Assembly: GCA_025174535.1 (NCBI GenBank)
Contig: JALBUN010000045.1
Coordinates: 1,426,001-1,490,000 of the forward strand
Length of the DNA: 64,000 bases
Direction of reading: 5' to 3'
Source of the DNA: Cantharellus purpuraceus
Taxonomy: Eukaryota > Basidiomycota > Agaricomycetes > Cantharellales > Hydnaceae
In this document: piece by piece, positions 1 through 11,691 of the stretch
Position numbering within the stretch: the first letter of the stretch is position 1
Layout: the number at the start of each line of letters is the position of its first letter
Position numbers and translations under genes: made by a program
The notes under the pieces: model-generated
The model's input: the letters and a program-made list of their open reading frames with translations, nothing else
What the model was told of the DNA's origin: nothing
The model's database searches: none

Positions 1-112
1 CATGGGATTTCTCGAGTTGCTCAGTTGTATTCTCCAGATGCGAAAGGCGAGCATCATAAATATCGGGGTAGTTGAGAAAGAGCCCACAGAATCGTCTAAA
101 GCTGCTGTTCAT
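1..112 (-). CDS. 5' end of an unidentified minus-strand gene, cut by the window edge
   Basis: Reading the minus strand from an ATG at 110-112 gives an open frame to the window edge, beginning MNSSFRRFCGLFLNYPDIYD and continuing with a charged, probably helical stretch. Only 37 codons are visible and I recognise no family. The start is the first ATG after an AT-rich upstream stretch, and it lies in the same orientation as the Rim15-like gene that ends at 492. It could equally be an internal exon, or a non-coding frame that happens to be open. Confidence 0.35.
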   Translation of the reverse strand, partial: MNSSFRRFCGLFLNYPDIYDARLSHLENTTEQLEKSH

Positions 113-491
113 GGGGAGTGAAAAAGAATGAGGTGAAAAGAGTGAGTGAGTTGTGAACGATCCTCCGCTGTATAGCACGGCGCCAGTACAGTACCGGGAA
201 TCGGTATCAGATATAAGACGCTTTGTATTTATCAGATTATTCCTGAATTACGTAATCCAGGGCATGTCTCATATTCGTGAGACAACGCAAAGCAAGAGGA
301 CGGGAGTGGCCATTGAAACATAGAAGATGATACTTGTGTGATATATCTAGCCTACAAATGTGTAATATGCTGGAGTCGGTACGTATGCAAGGATATGACA
401 ATGGTGAGGATGTAAAATGTGCGGGATGGGTAGACAAGAGTTGAAATATGACGGGTGACTTCGGAAAAGAACAAAGAATGCATAGTGGTCG
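113..491. other. intergenic stretch
   Basis: This stretch lies between the stop of the Rim15-like gene and the start of the partial gene at the window edge. It should hold the 3' UTR of the former and the promoter of the latter. The 66-codon minus frame at 237-437 has no recognisable content. I see no other feature. Confidence 0.5.
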
Positions 492-3400
492 CTATCGTGC
501 AAGCCTCGTTGGAGCCTTGGAGCCATCTTGGCCCGTGGTTTTGAAACCTAGTTGACGCATAAGCGCAAGCAATTCATTCTTGGCGATAGGTTTTGCGAGA
601 GCTGCAGCAAAAATATTGCTCGCGGAACCAGCGTCTTGTCCACTGTACGCGCTGACAGCAATGATGGGTGCGCTGGTGTTCTTGTTATTTGTGCTTTTGA
701 TATACTTTGCAGCCTGCTCGCCGTCCACGACCGGCATGTGCATGTCCATGAGTATACAGTCGAACTCTGCAATGCAATCAGTAACAGCGTCATTTCCATC
801 CGCCTATACTCACTGATGTCTCCTAAGGCAACGCTGATGGCTTCGGCGCCATCTGCAGCCAGCACACACCGACATCCCATCCGCGTTAAAAGTGTCTCTA
901 ATATCTTTTGACTGATTGGGTTATCCTCCGCGACAAGACAAGTAACGGCTCGGTCACTAGCTGAATCGATGGGTTTCTTATCCCCTGAACCGAGCGACGA
1001 CAGAGGGGTTCCAAGCTCAAAATGGCTGGTAAGAGTCCGTGGCCACACATCTGAGGAATCGGAAGATGCCTGGTCTACACTAGATATCGATGCTGTACGC
1101 AATCGGCTAGGCATCGAATTCCTACGTGGGTCCCCTTCTAAATGACTCGCCTTGAAGCGTTCCACTGCGCCATATTCGGATGGCCGCCGCAGGTGACTTC
1201 CAAGACTTCCTGGCGTCAACGGGGTTGCTTGACTTGCCCTGGATGGTGATGATGCAATGGATGACGCTGAGGTAGAGGGTGAAGGGGGCCCAGGGTTTGA
1301 TGCAGCATTCTATACACATACGCATCAAGTACAGGTCAGAAGACGAAAAGTGCATGAAATGCGTACTCTGTCCAACCCAGTTACTACGCTAGGTGGTTTC
1401 TTGATCCGTTGCGAAATACTCTTTCGACGGTTGGTACCAGATGGGTCCAATCCAAGGACGCTCGAGAAGGTAAGGGGACTAGCAAAAGCAGGGGCTTTGC
1501 CGTCTGGCTTTGATTCGGTCCTAAGCTTACGAATGACGTCGTCATTGGCTTGCTTCAGAATAGGTAAGTTTTTGTAGCTAAATGCGCCAAAGTCGTCCGT
1601 GGCTGGTGAGTTTGCAGCATCTCGTCCTATAATTGGCACAGGGGCAGTTGTTGAATGTCCCGGGTAATCAAACCCTGAGGTTTCAGGTAGGACCGGGCGC
1701 GGTGGATTCTCTTCATCGTCTTGGAAAAGTTGTGGGAGCGCACCTCTCGGGTCGAAGTAGTCCGTAGACTCTGGATCAGTAACTTGAGGAATGAACTGCG
1801 CCTCTTGCGTTGTAACTTTGTCCCATTCCACTCCAGCAAAGAAAGGGTGTGCCTTGACCTCATCAGCGCCGTTGACACCGAGTCGCTTCAGGGGATCTGT
1901 GACCAAAAGCTTGGCCATGAAATCACGAGCCTCGTCCGAGTATTCAATCCAGTCTTCATGCCATTCGATGTGTCCCGAAAGAATGTTCGTGAAAACCTTT
2001 TCGGGGGTTTCAGCATGGAACGGCGGAAGACCATTTAAGAATTCGTAAGTTATGACACCCAATGCCCACTATAACTAAATCAATAATAACCGAGCATGTA
2101 AGTTCTTAGGTCACCTACCCAATCTACCGTGGGATCATCACCGCTAATTCCCAGGATACTCTCCGGGGCAAGATAATCAGGCGTTCCAACGAACTTCTGA
2201 TCCGCCGGAGGTGTGCCCGTCCCAGAATGCGAACGTAAGTCGTTAGTCAAGTCGGTTGCGAATGACTGCAAAGGACTCTCGCCAGGTCTTCCCCCACGCT
2301 TCCAGAACAAACCAGATAGGCTTTCAGACCCACTAGATTCGCTGACGTCATCGGATGGGGGCGGTCCTGGTATCTGGGAGTGGCTTGCTATGTGAGAAGT
2401 AGATTGGGAATTGGACCGTGTGTTGAAGTAAGAATCCATGCCAAGTATCATGGGCGAGGAGATATATGCGGAGTCAATTGACGGCGGACGGGAACCTGGA
2501 TTAGAGCGCGCCAGCGAACGTGCTCCAATTGGTCGATCTATATGAAGCTGGCCATCTCGCGTCTGACGATTCAAGAGACCTATGCGGCTCAGGCCAAAAT
2601 CAGTCAGCTTCAGGTGTCCGTGTTGGTCAATAAGTAAATTGTCGGGTTTGAGGTCACTGCGAATGCTTGGATGAGTATACTGCAAGTCACCAACGTATAA
2701 CTACGCACCGATGGACCACTCCCCGTTTGTGCAAATACTCTAGACCTAAGACTACCTCAGCAATATAATTTCGTGTCCACTCCTCCGGTAGGGAACCTAG
2801 CGATTTGATCAATGCCGCGCAGTCGCCGCCGTTGAGGTACTCCATGACAAGGTACAGATATTCCTTGCTTTGAAAAGTGAAGTAAAGCTTTGCTACGAAT
2901 GGACTTTCCGACTGCTTCATGAGGATCATACGCTCGTGTTTGACGTTCGTGATCTGGTTCTTTGTAATCATGTCGGCCTTTTTGAGCACCTTGATCGCAT
3001 AATAATCGCCCGTCGTCTTTTTCTTGGCCAGAAAGACAGAGCCAAAGGCGCCTTTGCTAATTGGCTTGATTATCTCAAAGTCCTTGTACGAAGGTGGAGT
3101 AGTGCGCGACAATGGGGCCAATGACGGAACACGAGGTGACAACGGACCTGTCGCCGACGTCGGGCTCAACACGTGTACAGTCGAATGGCGGCGAAGGTGA
3201 ACACCACCATCTCGGGGTGAGACCATAGGCGAGAGCGGTGGCGTGAGCGTAACACGCGGCTCTACGCTGAGTGCTTGTGCAGAGCGGCGTGTCCGAATGG
3301 TACGCCCGCTCGTCTCGACGTCAGGTAAGAGAGAAAAGGATGGCGGTGGGGCTGTGATGGGTGCAGCAAGAGCCAGCGGAGAGGAGACTGACGATGGTGT

Positions 3401-6400
3401 CGAAGATCGGGTACCCAATGCATTCCCAAAACCTTGGAACGTAGCCTGCGGCGCCGGCTCACGAATAGATGTAGGGATGACGAGAGGTGAGGAGGAGGCC
3501 ATAGGTGTAGGCTCAGTGTCCCGTCCAAACGCATACTCTGAAGTGGTGCTGGAATGTGAACCGGCGCTGCCTCGATCGACATCTTTCTCAGGAACTGACA
3601 GGTCCTGCCCTACACCCTGCTGCTGATCTGGCTGACTTTCATCCCCGCTCGAGGGGCTCCCTTCATCCTCACCTCCTTCATCTAACTTCGCCAGCTGTTC
3701 TTCAACACTCGCCTCCCAAACCCTACGACTCATCTCAGAATAACGGATGCGCTCCCTCATCCTCAGAACATTATCTACCTTCCCAAACATGACCTTCTCC
3801 ACGTCTTGCACAAGCCTCGATAAGGCTAGATCCTCTGTCGTTGGCTTGTTCCAATTACGCACGAGCTCGACCTTGCTGACGGAGCCCGGACTGAGAAGCA
3901 GCTGTCGTTCAAGAGGCTCCGTACTTTCCTCGTCTTTCAGTGCAGGAGCAGATATCTCGCTAGCAAGGGCCAAAATATCGTCCAATTGCTCGAGGACGCG
4001 TTGCAGCATCTTACGTACACCAGCACGTTGCATACGAGACGCTAATGGTGGGCGAGACACCTGCAATGGAGATGCCGAACCCGGGGAAGTGCTTGGGGAG
4101 AATATTGGCATACCACGATAATCCGGCACAGTTACTGGGCTCGCAGAATCAAGGGCTGTTGAGAGTTCTCGAACGGTCGAACGCAGCTCTGCAATCGTCT
4201 CATTACAATCAGCAATATCTGCTTCGAAGCGGTGGACATCGTTACAGCTTTCGTTGTGTTTCTCGAAGTACCATTGGGGGACGTGGCACTCGCAAATACG
4301 GCAAAGGATCAAAGCAGTGTTTATAGGGTGCTGAAGGGGGAATGGGGTAATGGGCTCGGAACCAGGCGTACGATGCATGTTGAAGGAGCGAAGGAGCTCT
4401 GCCGAGCCAGGGTCATCGCCTACGTCTCCAGCTTCCAGTTCAAGGCTGGGTACGTCTTCGACACGAGGCGATGAAAGTGCTTTGAGCACCCAGATTGTAT
4501 GGGAGGGTGTGCCTTCTGTAGCCTTGTCGTTAAGGAGCATACCCTTGCCCTCCATTTCGCAATATGTGGCACCTATAGGCTCCCCTTCTTTCTCGGGATC
4601 TGAATCAATGTCAGGTTCAACAAGAAGCTTGAAGCTGATCTCCTTGGTGTTTCCACCGTCGGCTTGAAGTTCCCGACTAGCATCCTTGAAAACGCTCCAG
4701 CTGTCAGGGTGTAGATATTTTGAAAGTCCATGCTCAAGGAGAACTTCAGGATCATTTCTAAAAAATATAAGCTCAGAGGAAGCGTTTCAGTAAGGAACAA
4801 GACGTACCCAACAACGGTTTGCCATGCCGGGTTGACAGAAATCAGCTGATCGCCATCTGGCGCAAGCTCCAACACGATGGTCGTATATCGCGCAAAGTCT
4901 GCAGCCTCCCGCAGTACTTCAGTCGCTTGCACCCTGGAGGCTTCGCTTTGCATCTTTGAGGGACGATCATCACCTTCATGCAAGCCAAGCATAGGGGTGA
5001 TGTTCTCATCCCTTGAGCGTCGTCCAGAGAGACTGGACGATTTTGCAGGGGAGAAACGTGTTCGAAACTCTTCGCGAACCATTAGAGCCTTTGCATCCTG
5101 CTCCTTGTGGTGTGGATGTTCTGGTATGGCCGCTGGTGTCTTCATGGCATCACGATCTTCGGCTTCTGGCTTGAAAACAAAAACGAAGGACTGGTCCTCC
5201 CCGTCCTTTATCTCAGTCCCATCGTTCTCATCAGTGAAGTTCCAAAACTTGTTCTCGGCCTCCCACCACTCAACGACACGAGTCAGACTAGCAAGCGCAA
5301 GAAGAACTTGCATATGCCAACTACGGCCAGGCCAGTCTGGGTGATCATCCCAAGCATTTCCGATGCTGCGAACTTTGGCAACAAGCTCATGGCAAGCCTT
5401 GGGTTGGGAGGTGAGTGTCGAAATGGAGGCCTCACATATATCGGTCGCAATGGCAGTTAACTCATGCAAACTGTTGAGAAAAGGATCAGGGGCGGGTGGA
5501 TCGTCGAAGAAGGCACGGGAGTGGCGGCGGTTTGAATGCGTAGATTGACTCAACGAATCGGGGTCACGAGGACGGGGAGATGTAGATGTAGATGCAGAAG
5601 CAGCTTGGGTCGAAGTTTGGGAGTCTGTCATAAAGCTATTCTGTGGAGTATGGGATGGGAGTGGTGAACGGGAACGAGAGGCGGAACGGGAGCTTGGGGT
5701 GGATTGGACGGGAACGTGAATAGAACGAGAGAGGCGACGAGAGACATGGTTCGCCGGCTGGGTGGACCAAGCAGGTGGCGGCATACTCCCAGTCGAAACG
5801 CTGGGAGTTTTGAGAGGACTACCATCGGTCGCTGTGCGAGGAAGGACTGGAGGGAGGGTAGACGGCCTACGAAGTGAGGCTGGACTGGACGACGATACGG
5901 AGGCTACAATACAGTACTCAATGCAAGGAGGGCTCAGCTTATAGTTATGGCGACTTACCCTGGCGGCTATGCCGTCCCTCAAGCTCAGCTTCATAGCCGG
6001 CATCGTCACTGGTCGCCTCGTCCGCTGTTAGACGGAGATGTGCAACTGCAGACGACAGCTCAACAGGCTGGAGCTCGAAGGGCTCACGGAGTGATTGTGG
6101 CTGAGAATCCTCAAGTTGTTTGCCACGAATCTGTTCCTCAATGAATTGGGTGATATTATTGGTGATTTTCTGGAGGGCTGAGTCGCATTCTTGTTTTGCA
6201 AGCTTCAGACGACGGGTAATATTCCTCTACAAGCTAGTGAGTGCATGTTCCATTGGCAGGGAATAGTATTGTCACCTTCACATGCGGCATATTCACAGTA
6301 TGGGCACGAGTAGAGGTGGCAGAAAGAGAGACAGGAAGGACTGTGTCCGGATTGAAGACGAGAGGGGAAGGAGCTCCCCGTCGACTGGCTCCAACACTTT

Positions 6401-6415
6401 GGGGTGAGTCTGACA
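492..6415 (-). CDS. rim15: Rim15-type PAS/zinc-finger/kinase/receiver protein
   Basis: Large multi-exon protein kinase of the Rim15/Cek1 (LATS/NDR-related AGC) family, which in yeasts links nutrient signals (TORC1, PKA) to quiescence through endosulfine and PP2A. Domains in order: a disordered N-terminus starting MSDSPQS at 6415; a PAS-like segment (about 4.7-4.9 kb); a C2HC finger of Rim15 type ([20 protein letters not shown]); a kinase domain from [21 protein letters not shown] with the HRDLKPDN loop and the DFGLSR and GTPDYLAPE motifs; a Ser-rich insert between DFG and APE, typical of this family; and a C-terminal receiver domain. The receiver keeps the acidic pair (AEDN), the phosphoacceptor Asp (LMDMHMP) and the KP motif. 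Several 45-60 nt introns interrupt it, for example near 5906-5957, 4759-4807 and 2690. Estimated length is about 1,800 residues, like yeast Rim15. It is divergent from rsm18 at 6507. Another ATG upstream in the same frame is possible. Confidence 0.93.
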
Positions 6416-6506
6416 TTGGTCGTTCAGACACCTGCGTCAAAGTCAACACATGGTGGTGGTAAAGCGACTGCAACTGAGGTAACACAAGTTACGTAATTCA
6501 CACTCA
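6416..6506. promoter_or_regulatory. shared divergent promoter, rim15 / rsm18
   Basis: Only 91 bp separate the inferred start codons of the Rim15-like kinase (minus) and the mitochondrial ribosomal protein (plus). Both transcripts must start here or overlap in antisense. I see no TATA box. If the upstream in-frame ATG of the kinase (near 6485) is used, the gap shrinks to about 20 bp. Confidence 0.5.
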
Positions 6507-7160
6507 ATGTCGGTCACTCGTACCTTCACTCGCCCGGCGAGACATCTTCGAAATTTTCACTATTCTGTTCCCTTACGCGTTGATGAGTGGACACATTCCT
6601 CACCAGAAAAGTCGGATTCAGCTGCGGAGCAGCTCGCTAGCGCTATGGAAGGCACACCGAGCATCAATCGAGGTAATCTTAATAACTACAGATTCTATCT
6701 TGCCGCCCTCATGCACCCAATTAGCGAGCGCCTCTACTGTTCAGCAACCTTATCAAATATTTCAATCTTGGGAGCCCGACGCTGTATGCACCAAATGTCC
6801 TTTAACTAGCTAAAACAACTTACATATATTCGTTAGTTTTACTCGCCATTGGACTTTCTCCGGTCACGACGCGTTTTAGATGTCAAACGCTACCCAACAC
6901 CCGCCTTAGTTGGTCCAGGTGCCCAGGAAGCACTCTACAATGATGCCTTCCGACAGCTGGACATCGACCCCGTTTACGAGGCAAACAACATGACTCTACT
7001 AGGCAGTTTTATAACGGGGATGGGGAAGATACGGCCACGATCTATGACGGGGCTCAGCTGGCGTAGCCAGAGAAAGGTTACACGGGCCGTTAAGCGTGCA
7101 AAACAAAAGGGCGTACTTGCGGTTACGAGCCGGTATCCTGTTCTAAGAACTTCCTCATAA
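6507..7160 (+). CDS. rsm18: mitochondrial small-subunit ribosomal protein bS18m
   Basis: Three-exon gene. Exons are 6507-6672, 6725-6783 and 6837-7160, giving 182 residues. The splice choices are supported by frame and by the family motif: exon 2 ends WEPDA and joins FYSPLDF, matching the FxxGDxYxPxDL segment of fungal Rsm18. The S18 core follows (NNMTLLGSFITGMGKI, then RSMTGLSWRSQRKVTRAVKR), which binds the platform of the 30S-like subunit. The N-terminus (MSVTRTFTRPARHLRNFHYS) is rich in Arg, Ser and hydroxylated residues without acids, as expected of a mitochondrial presequence. Role: structural protein of the mitoribosome small subunit. The family assignment is secure; the exact first-exon boundaries are less certain. 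Confidence 0.87.
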
Positions 7161-7224
7161 TTACCTCCGGTTCAGCTTCGGCATTTATGCGATATCAAAG
7201 TGGTTTCTCGGCCAAGTTATAGGC

Positions 7225-7680
7225 CTACATGATGCATTGCACGTCCGAGTCGTGTGTCACATGATGTACAGTAACCCTAATCTTCACAAAGTCACATAGA
7301 ATCACATCTCCACAAAGAAATCCGTCTAGATTTACATCTCGGTAGTCCACCAGGGCCAATTTCACTGATTTCAAATGGTATCTCCCCCTGGCGTCCGCTA
7401 ATTGTGACCTATTGGCGCGGTGTGTCGCTGCGTGGATCCGAGGTCCCAAGTCCTCTGGCATTCCTTGACATCTGTAGAGCCTAGTAACACTGATATTGGA
7501 AGGGACTGATAGTGCTCGTGGGCCTATTCAAAACAGGTTAGTCGGAATCAAGTCTCTCAGCAGATGTCGTCTGATGAAATACATACGGCTGTTGTCTGCA
7601 ATGATCACTTCAACCTCCAAAGGCGAAGGCATGCTCCATATCAACACCTTCAGAGGCCTACCTACCGGAAGCTTTCATGC
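7225..7680 (-). CDS. possible spliced coding segment, unrecognised
   Basis: On the minus strand two open segments in one frame are joined by what looks like a genuine intron at 7524-7586: donor GTATGT, branch-like CTAAC, acceptor AATAG, 63 nt, frame preserved across the join. Upstream reads like VEVIIADNSR; downstream includes YHLKSVKLALVDYRD and FLCGDVILCDF before a stop at 7225. I recognise no domain, and no clear start exon was found because stops appear upstream of about 7680. It may be an orphan gene, the remains of one, or chance. A plus-strand frame (7496-7717) overlaps it, so even the strand is uncertain. Confidence 0.25.
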
Positions 7681-7963
7681 CACCTTGAAATTTTATGATG
7701 TTGGCCTGGAGCCCTGACTGCACACGAAAAGACTGGAACGCCATTCTTTCAGCACACCGTGGAGGCTGCCACAGCGATGTTACGTCTGTGGTTCTGAAAC
7801 TTCCCCCAGTGACGTCTCAGCACCCAGATGTCCGTCAGAGGCTGGAATAGCCAAATATATCATAGCAGCGTCGGATAACTTTTGCCTCAAACCTATTTGA
7901 AACTATATTCAAATCAGGATTAACATTAATCAACTCTGCAATTCCCAGAGATTATAATCTTGA

Positions 7964-8061
7964 TACTCCCTCACAAATGAGCTTGTATACTGGACACCAG
8001 TAGTCAAAGCTACCAATGGCTCTTCAGAACTGATATCAGGTTAAATTGCATTGAATTATAA
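7964..8061 (+). pseudogene. duplicated fragment of the importin gene (exon plus intron)
   Basis: This stretch is a diverged copy of about 17397-17503 in the importin-11-like gene downstream. From TGGACAC onward about 70 bases match with roughly four substitutions; a short deletion precedes that block. The copy crosses the parent's exon-intron junction (ATCAG followed by the intron's first 20 or so bases), so it arose from DNA and not from spliced mRNA. The donor GT is retained. It carries no usable coding capacity. The orientation is the same as the parent. Confidence 0.85.
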
Positions 8062-8711
8062 CTAATAACTCTCATTGGTGAACATAATGGTTAAATATTC
8101 TCATTCTAGTGTTTTCATATTTGAATCTACAACTGTTTTTTTCATCCGGCACTGAAATCAGTGCCCGGCAGTCCTCCGATGCATCGCACGATAACTTGTA
8201 AATCAATGTTCAGTTAAGTATCTAATGACACTGTTTTTCAGTACTCTATTACTTTAGAAAAACATCTACTGAAAATAAGTGCCAGTGCGAATAGCGCTGA
8301 AAACGTGTTCTTTTTCTAGTGAAAAATAAGGTAGGTTATGTGCAATTGATCTTTGACCGCATAGTAGAAGCAACGAAAGTCGTTTGGTTTGTTAGCTTCC
8401 AAAATCCAGAAGAGTGTAGAAAGACATGTATTGATTTGGGCCTCTGTTTTGTACTTGTTTTCCGTAGTTTTTCGTCGTGGACTGTTTGCTCAACATAACA
8501 TGACGAGACACTTACAAGCAGACCCTACACGATTCACTTTTTCCTCAAACTACAACCATAGGTTTCATTGCATCGTCATGAAGTACGATAGCCAACTCTG
8601 TCGCTATGCATAGGTAAGTAATTCGTATTTGTGAGACTGTCGGAGCTTGAACGCATCTACTTTGTTCCTCACCCCCCTCACCAGCTTCCAGGTCCCGGTT
8701 TCACAAGCAAT
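8062..8711. other. AT-rich intergenic region upstream of the forkhead gene
   Basis: No coding frame is convincing. It contains AT-rich stretches and short direct repeats of GAAAATAAG-like sequence near 8270-8330, and presumably the promoter and 5' UTR of the forkhead gene. The 74-codon frame at 8389 has no recognisable content. Confidence 0.45.
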
Positions 8712-10066
8712 ATGTCATCCCCTCCTGCAGAGGTGTCTATGATACCGCCCTCTCAGCAATCATCGTATTATCCAGAACCCCCCAACGATGTCACGGGTGG
8801 TTTACCTCTCAATCTCGACTCACTACGTGACGGACCTCCAGGCAGCAAACCGTTCTATCCTTACTCAACACTCATTCGGTTAGTATATAGTATATTGGTC
8901 AAAACGTCTACTTTTCTTTTCTCACAATCTTTCCGCCTTTAATTCCATGGTATTTACTGGCTGATCCCACCGTGCAGGTACGCGATAAAGGGATCACCGA
9001 ATCAAAAACTGCTGTTGGAGGATATTTATTATGCGATTGAGAGCCGGGTAAGAACTGTTCACGATGGTGATCGTCGACATTCTAATCGCTCTTTAGTTCC
9101 CCTATTTTAGATCTGCCCCGTCAGGATGGAAGGTAAGTAGTTCTTCATTGAACCTCCCATCGCCTTGTGTGTTTTCCTTGGGATGAAAGGCTCGAAAATG
9201 CCATCCCATGGTACAAATTGTCGAGGTGCAATATACTTGCAGTCGCCCATCCTTACCTTTTCTTCATGCTGTGCAATGTGCTTATATTGTTGTCCATGGA
9301 TGTACAGAACTCTGTCCGGCACAACCTTTCGTTGAATCCCTGCTTCGAAAAGGTCCCACGGCCGCTGACTGATCGTGGTAAAGGCTCGTATTGGACCGTC
9401 AATGATAGTGTCGATCCTCGTACCGGCGTACATAGAGTGCGTAAGAAGCGCACAAAGACAAGTTCCTCGCAGCAGCAGCAGCAACCACAGCAGGCGCCAC
9501 AACAGCCCGATCAGCCGCATACGGACCAATCGATGCCAATGCCGTTTGACGCGCCTGTAGATCTTCCATTTCCCCTTTTCGGTCCAAATGCTGGGCAGTT
9601 ACCCGAAGAGATGATGCAAGCTGCTATAGCCAAGCGTAGAGGAGAGCAGCCGGAGTACCAGTGAGAGCTTCGACTATTAGCTGACGGTATGCTTAATTTC
9701 GTTTGTGTCAGGGATGTCCCAGATGGCCAGTACCCCATAGAGGGAGACCCAAGCTTGAGTTACGTCGAAGACCAACAGTTAAGGCCGGAAATGGACGAAC
9801 ACGGGAATCCAGACTGGCGCAATATCTGGCACAACGAGCTCACGAAGCTCAGGGCCTTTACTGTGGAGCAGGATAAAGCAGGTGCAGATCCTGAATGGTA
9901 CAGGATCATGGTGGCTCGGGTACGAGGAGGCTTGGTCCCGATAGGGCCTGATGGCATGCCAGTCCCTCCAGACCACCCACACCATGGACATCCCATTGAT
10001 CACGATATTCCTGAAGATGGCGATGAGGAGCAAGAAGCTGATCTAGAACAGGATCAACAACAGTAA
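8712..10066 (+). CDS. forkhead transcription factor
   Basis: Five-exon gene (8712-8878, 8978-9049, about 9096-9131, about 9308-9662, 9713-10066), roughly 330 residues. The forkhead winged-helix starts at [20 protein letters not shown] and includes the recognition helix segment [18 protein letters not shown], then the wing ([11 protein letters not shown]) and a basic end (VRKKRTK). A Gln-rich tract encoded by a CAG run follows, then an acidic, Pro/Gln-rich C-terminus. The family binds RYAAAYA-type DNA sites and regulates cell cycle, ribosomal protein genes or development in fungi; which role applies here cannot be told. The start is the first ATG giving the domain. An in-frame upstream ATG or alternative start near 8631 is possible. 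It has no FHA domain, so it is unlike Fkh1/2 and Fhl1. Confidence 0.93.
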
Positions 10067-10210
10067 CGAGATTGGTAACGATGCGTCTGGATTTCGTTAC
10101 TTCAATTGTATCATCGCACGCCATACATACCACAAGAACCAGACTCAGCGCAGACATAATACGTAATTTTCTTCGTGTGACCATTCAGAGTGACAAACAG
10201 AAACATATAT

Positions 10211-10240
10211 ACAGAAATATACAGAAATATACAGAAATAT
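10211..10240. repeat. 10-bp tandem repeat, three units
   Basis: Three perfect copies of ACAGAAATAT lie between the forkhead stop codon and the DRE2 start. They may be part of a 3' UTR. No function is suggested. Confidence 0.85.
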
Positions 10241-10417
10241 GACGTTTGTAAAATATCCGAGCCTATCGCTGACTAATGATGCACTTGATTTTATACTGGG
10301 AACGAACCAGAACGAACAGCGGACTCCGTTTAAACGAAGTCGCTTATTTGTCATGCGCTCATTCGGTCACAGGGCCAGTCACGTACTCAGCAGTTGACTC
10401 TTCCTTCTGCATCTACC

Positions 10418-11492
10418 ATGGCCCCCTCCGCCTTATCCTACCCTCCTGCATCCCCAATACGAGAGCTGTCGCCGACAGCACCCCTTAAAGGATCCGCACT
10501 AGTCATTGGATCTCTTTCTACTGCCCAAGATGGCCGCTACCAGTCGGTACTTGAGTCGCTGGAGCATCGAGACATAGAGCGACAGCTGGTCGACAGACTA
10601 GTTGACGGTGGTATGCAATTTGGTTGAAAAGGTGTCGACTTCCAATTGCTAAACAACGGGTTTTTCAGCCACTTCACTGCCGCCTAACAAGTTTTCTAGC
10701 GTGCATATCATCCTCGCGCCCAACGACTATGATACGCTCGCTGCTCAGCTTTCTTCATTCCTCACCATTATTCTGTCATCACTCACGCCTCTTGGGCTTC
10801 TCCACATTTCCAATCTTGCCACGTCGCTTCAAAATTTACCATCCGAACTCACTCTGGCCGGTTTCACCATTATATCCAGTCGAGAAGAGAGCGGTGCCTT
10901 AATTGCTCAAAGGCCTTCTTTCTCTCAAGGGGCATCTGTATCGTTGAAAAAGGCCTCAGTACCGGCATCTGTATCGCTTCCACGTCGGATTCTCGACCCT
11001 ACGTTAAAGTCTTCCAAGCAAGCATTGTGGACCCTCAGTTCTCCATCGACACCGCCGATCGATCCAGAGAGTCTCCTCACACCTGCAGATCGTGCGCGTC
11101 CTGCTACGTGTGAACCGATGACCAAGGGAGGGCCACGGAGAAAGAAGGCATGCAAAGGATGCACCTGCGGCTTAGCTGAGCTTGAGGAAGCCGAACGACA
11201 GGCCGGTAAGATTGTTGTGTTGGATGGTTCCGAAGGTGGAGAGACCAAAGAGATTGGGATGAGTGAGAAAGATAGATTGGCGGCTGCGGCCAAGTCATCG
11301 AGCAAGGCGACAAGTAGTTGCGGAAGTTGCTTCCTAGGAGACGCCTTCCGATGTGCGAGCTGCCCTTATCTGGGTGTGTACTTTGTTTTGAGTGATATGA
11401 AGGAGGGTTTCTGACAATTTTACCTTCCAGGTCTGCCAGCCTTCAAACCAGGCGAAAAAGTTGAGATTGACTTGGACTCAGACGACTTTTGA
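10418..11492 (+). CDS. DRE2: Fe-S cluster assembly protein Dre2 (anamorsin/CIAPIN1)
   Basis: Three exons (10418-10610, 10669-11373, 11431-11492) encode 319 residues. Frame and family both support the first splice, which gives DGATSLPPNKFSSVHIILAP. The N-terminal half is the methyltransferase-like domain. The C-terminal CIAPIN1 domain carries the [2Fe-2S] ligands (a Cys in ATCEP, then ACKGCTC) and the twin CX2C [4Fe-4S] motif (CGSCFLGDAFRCASC), and it ends with an acidic tail. Dre2 accepts electrons from the diflavin reductase Tah18 for the cytosolic Fe-S assembly machinery and for ribonucleotide reductase cofactor assembly. All cluster ligands are present, so the protein should be functional. 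It lies in tandem with the forkhead gene and BCD1 but shares no obvious pathway with them. Confidence 0.95.
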
Positions 11493-11691
11493 CTTAGACA
11501 AGGGTGCCCCATTCCTCGTGTTCTTGTGAAGAATGCTATAGTAGCCGCATTTGATCAATCTTGTTTCAATATTCAGCACTGTATCTGGATTACTTTTGCA
11601 CTTGAACGAACACTAGTCACATTATTACCGCTGTGACAAGTACTACGATCGTCGTCATTGTAGCTCAAAGTCATCCAAAGTTATCTATTTT

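Noticed and set aside
9465..9500. CAG repeat as an expansion-prone microsatellite
   Set aside because: Only about five perfect units, encoding a Gln tract of ordinary length for a fungal transcription factor.
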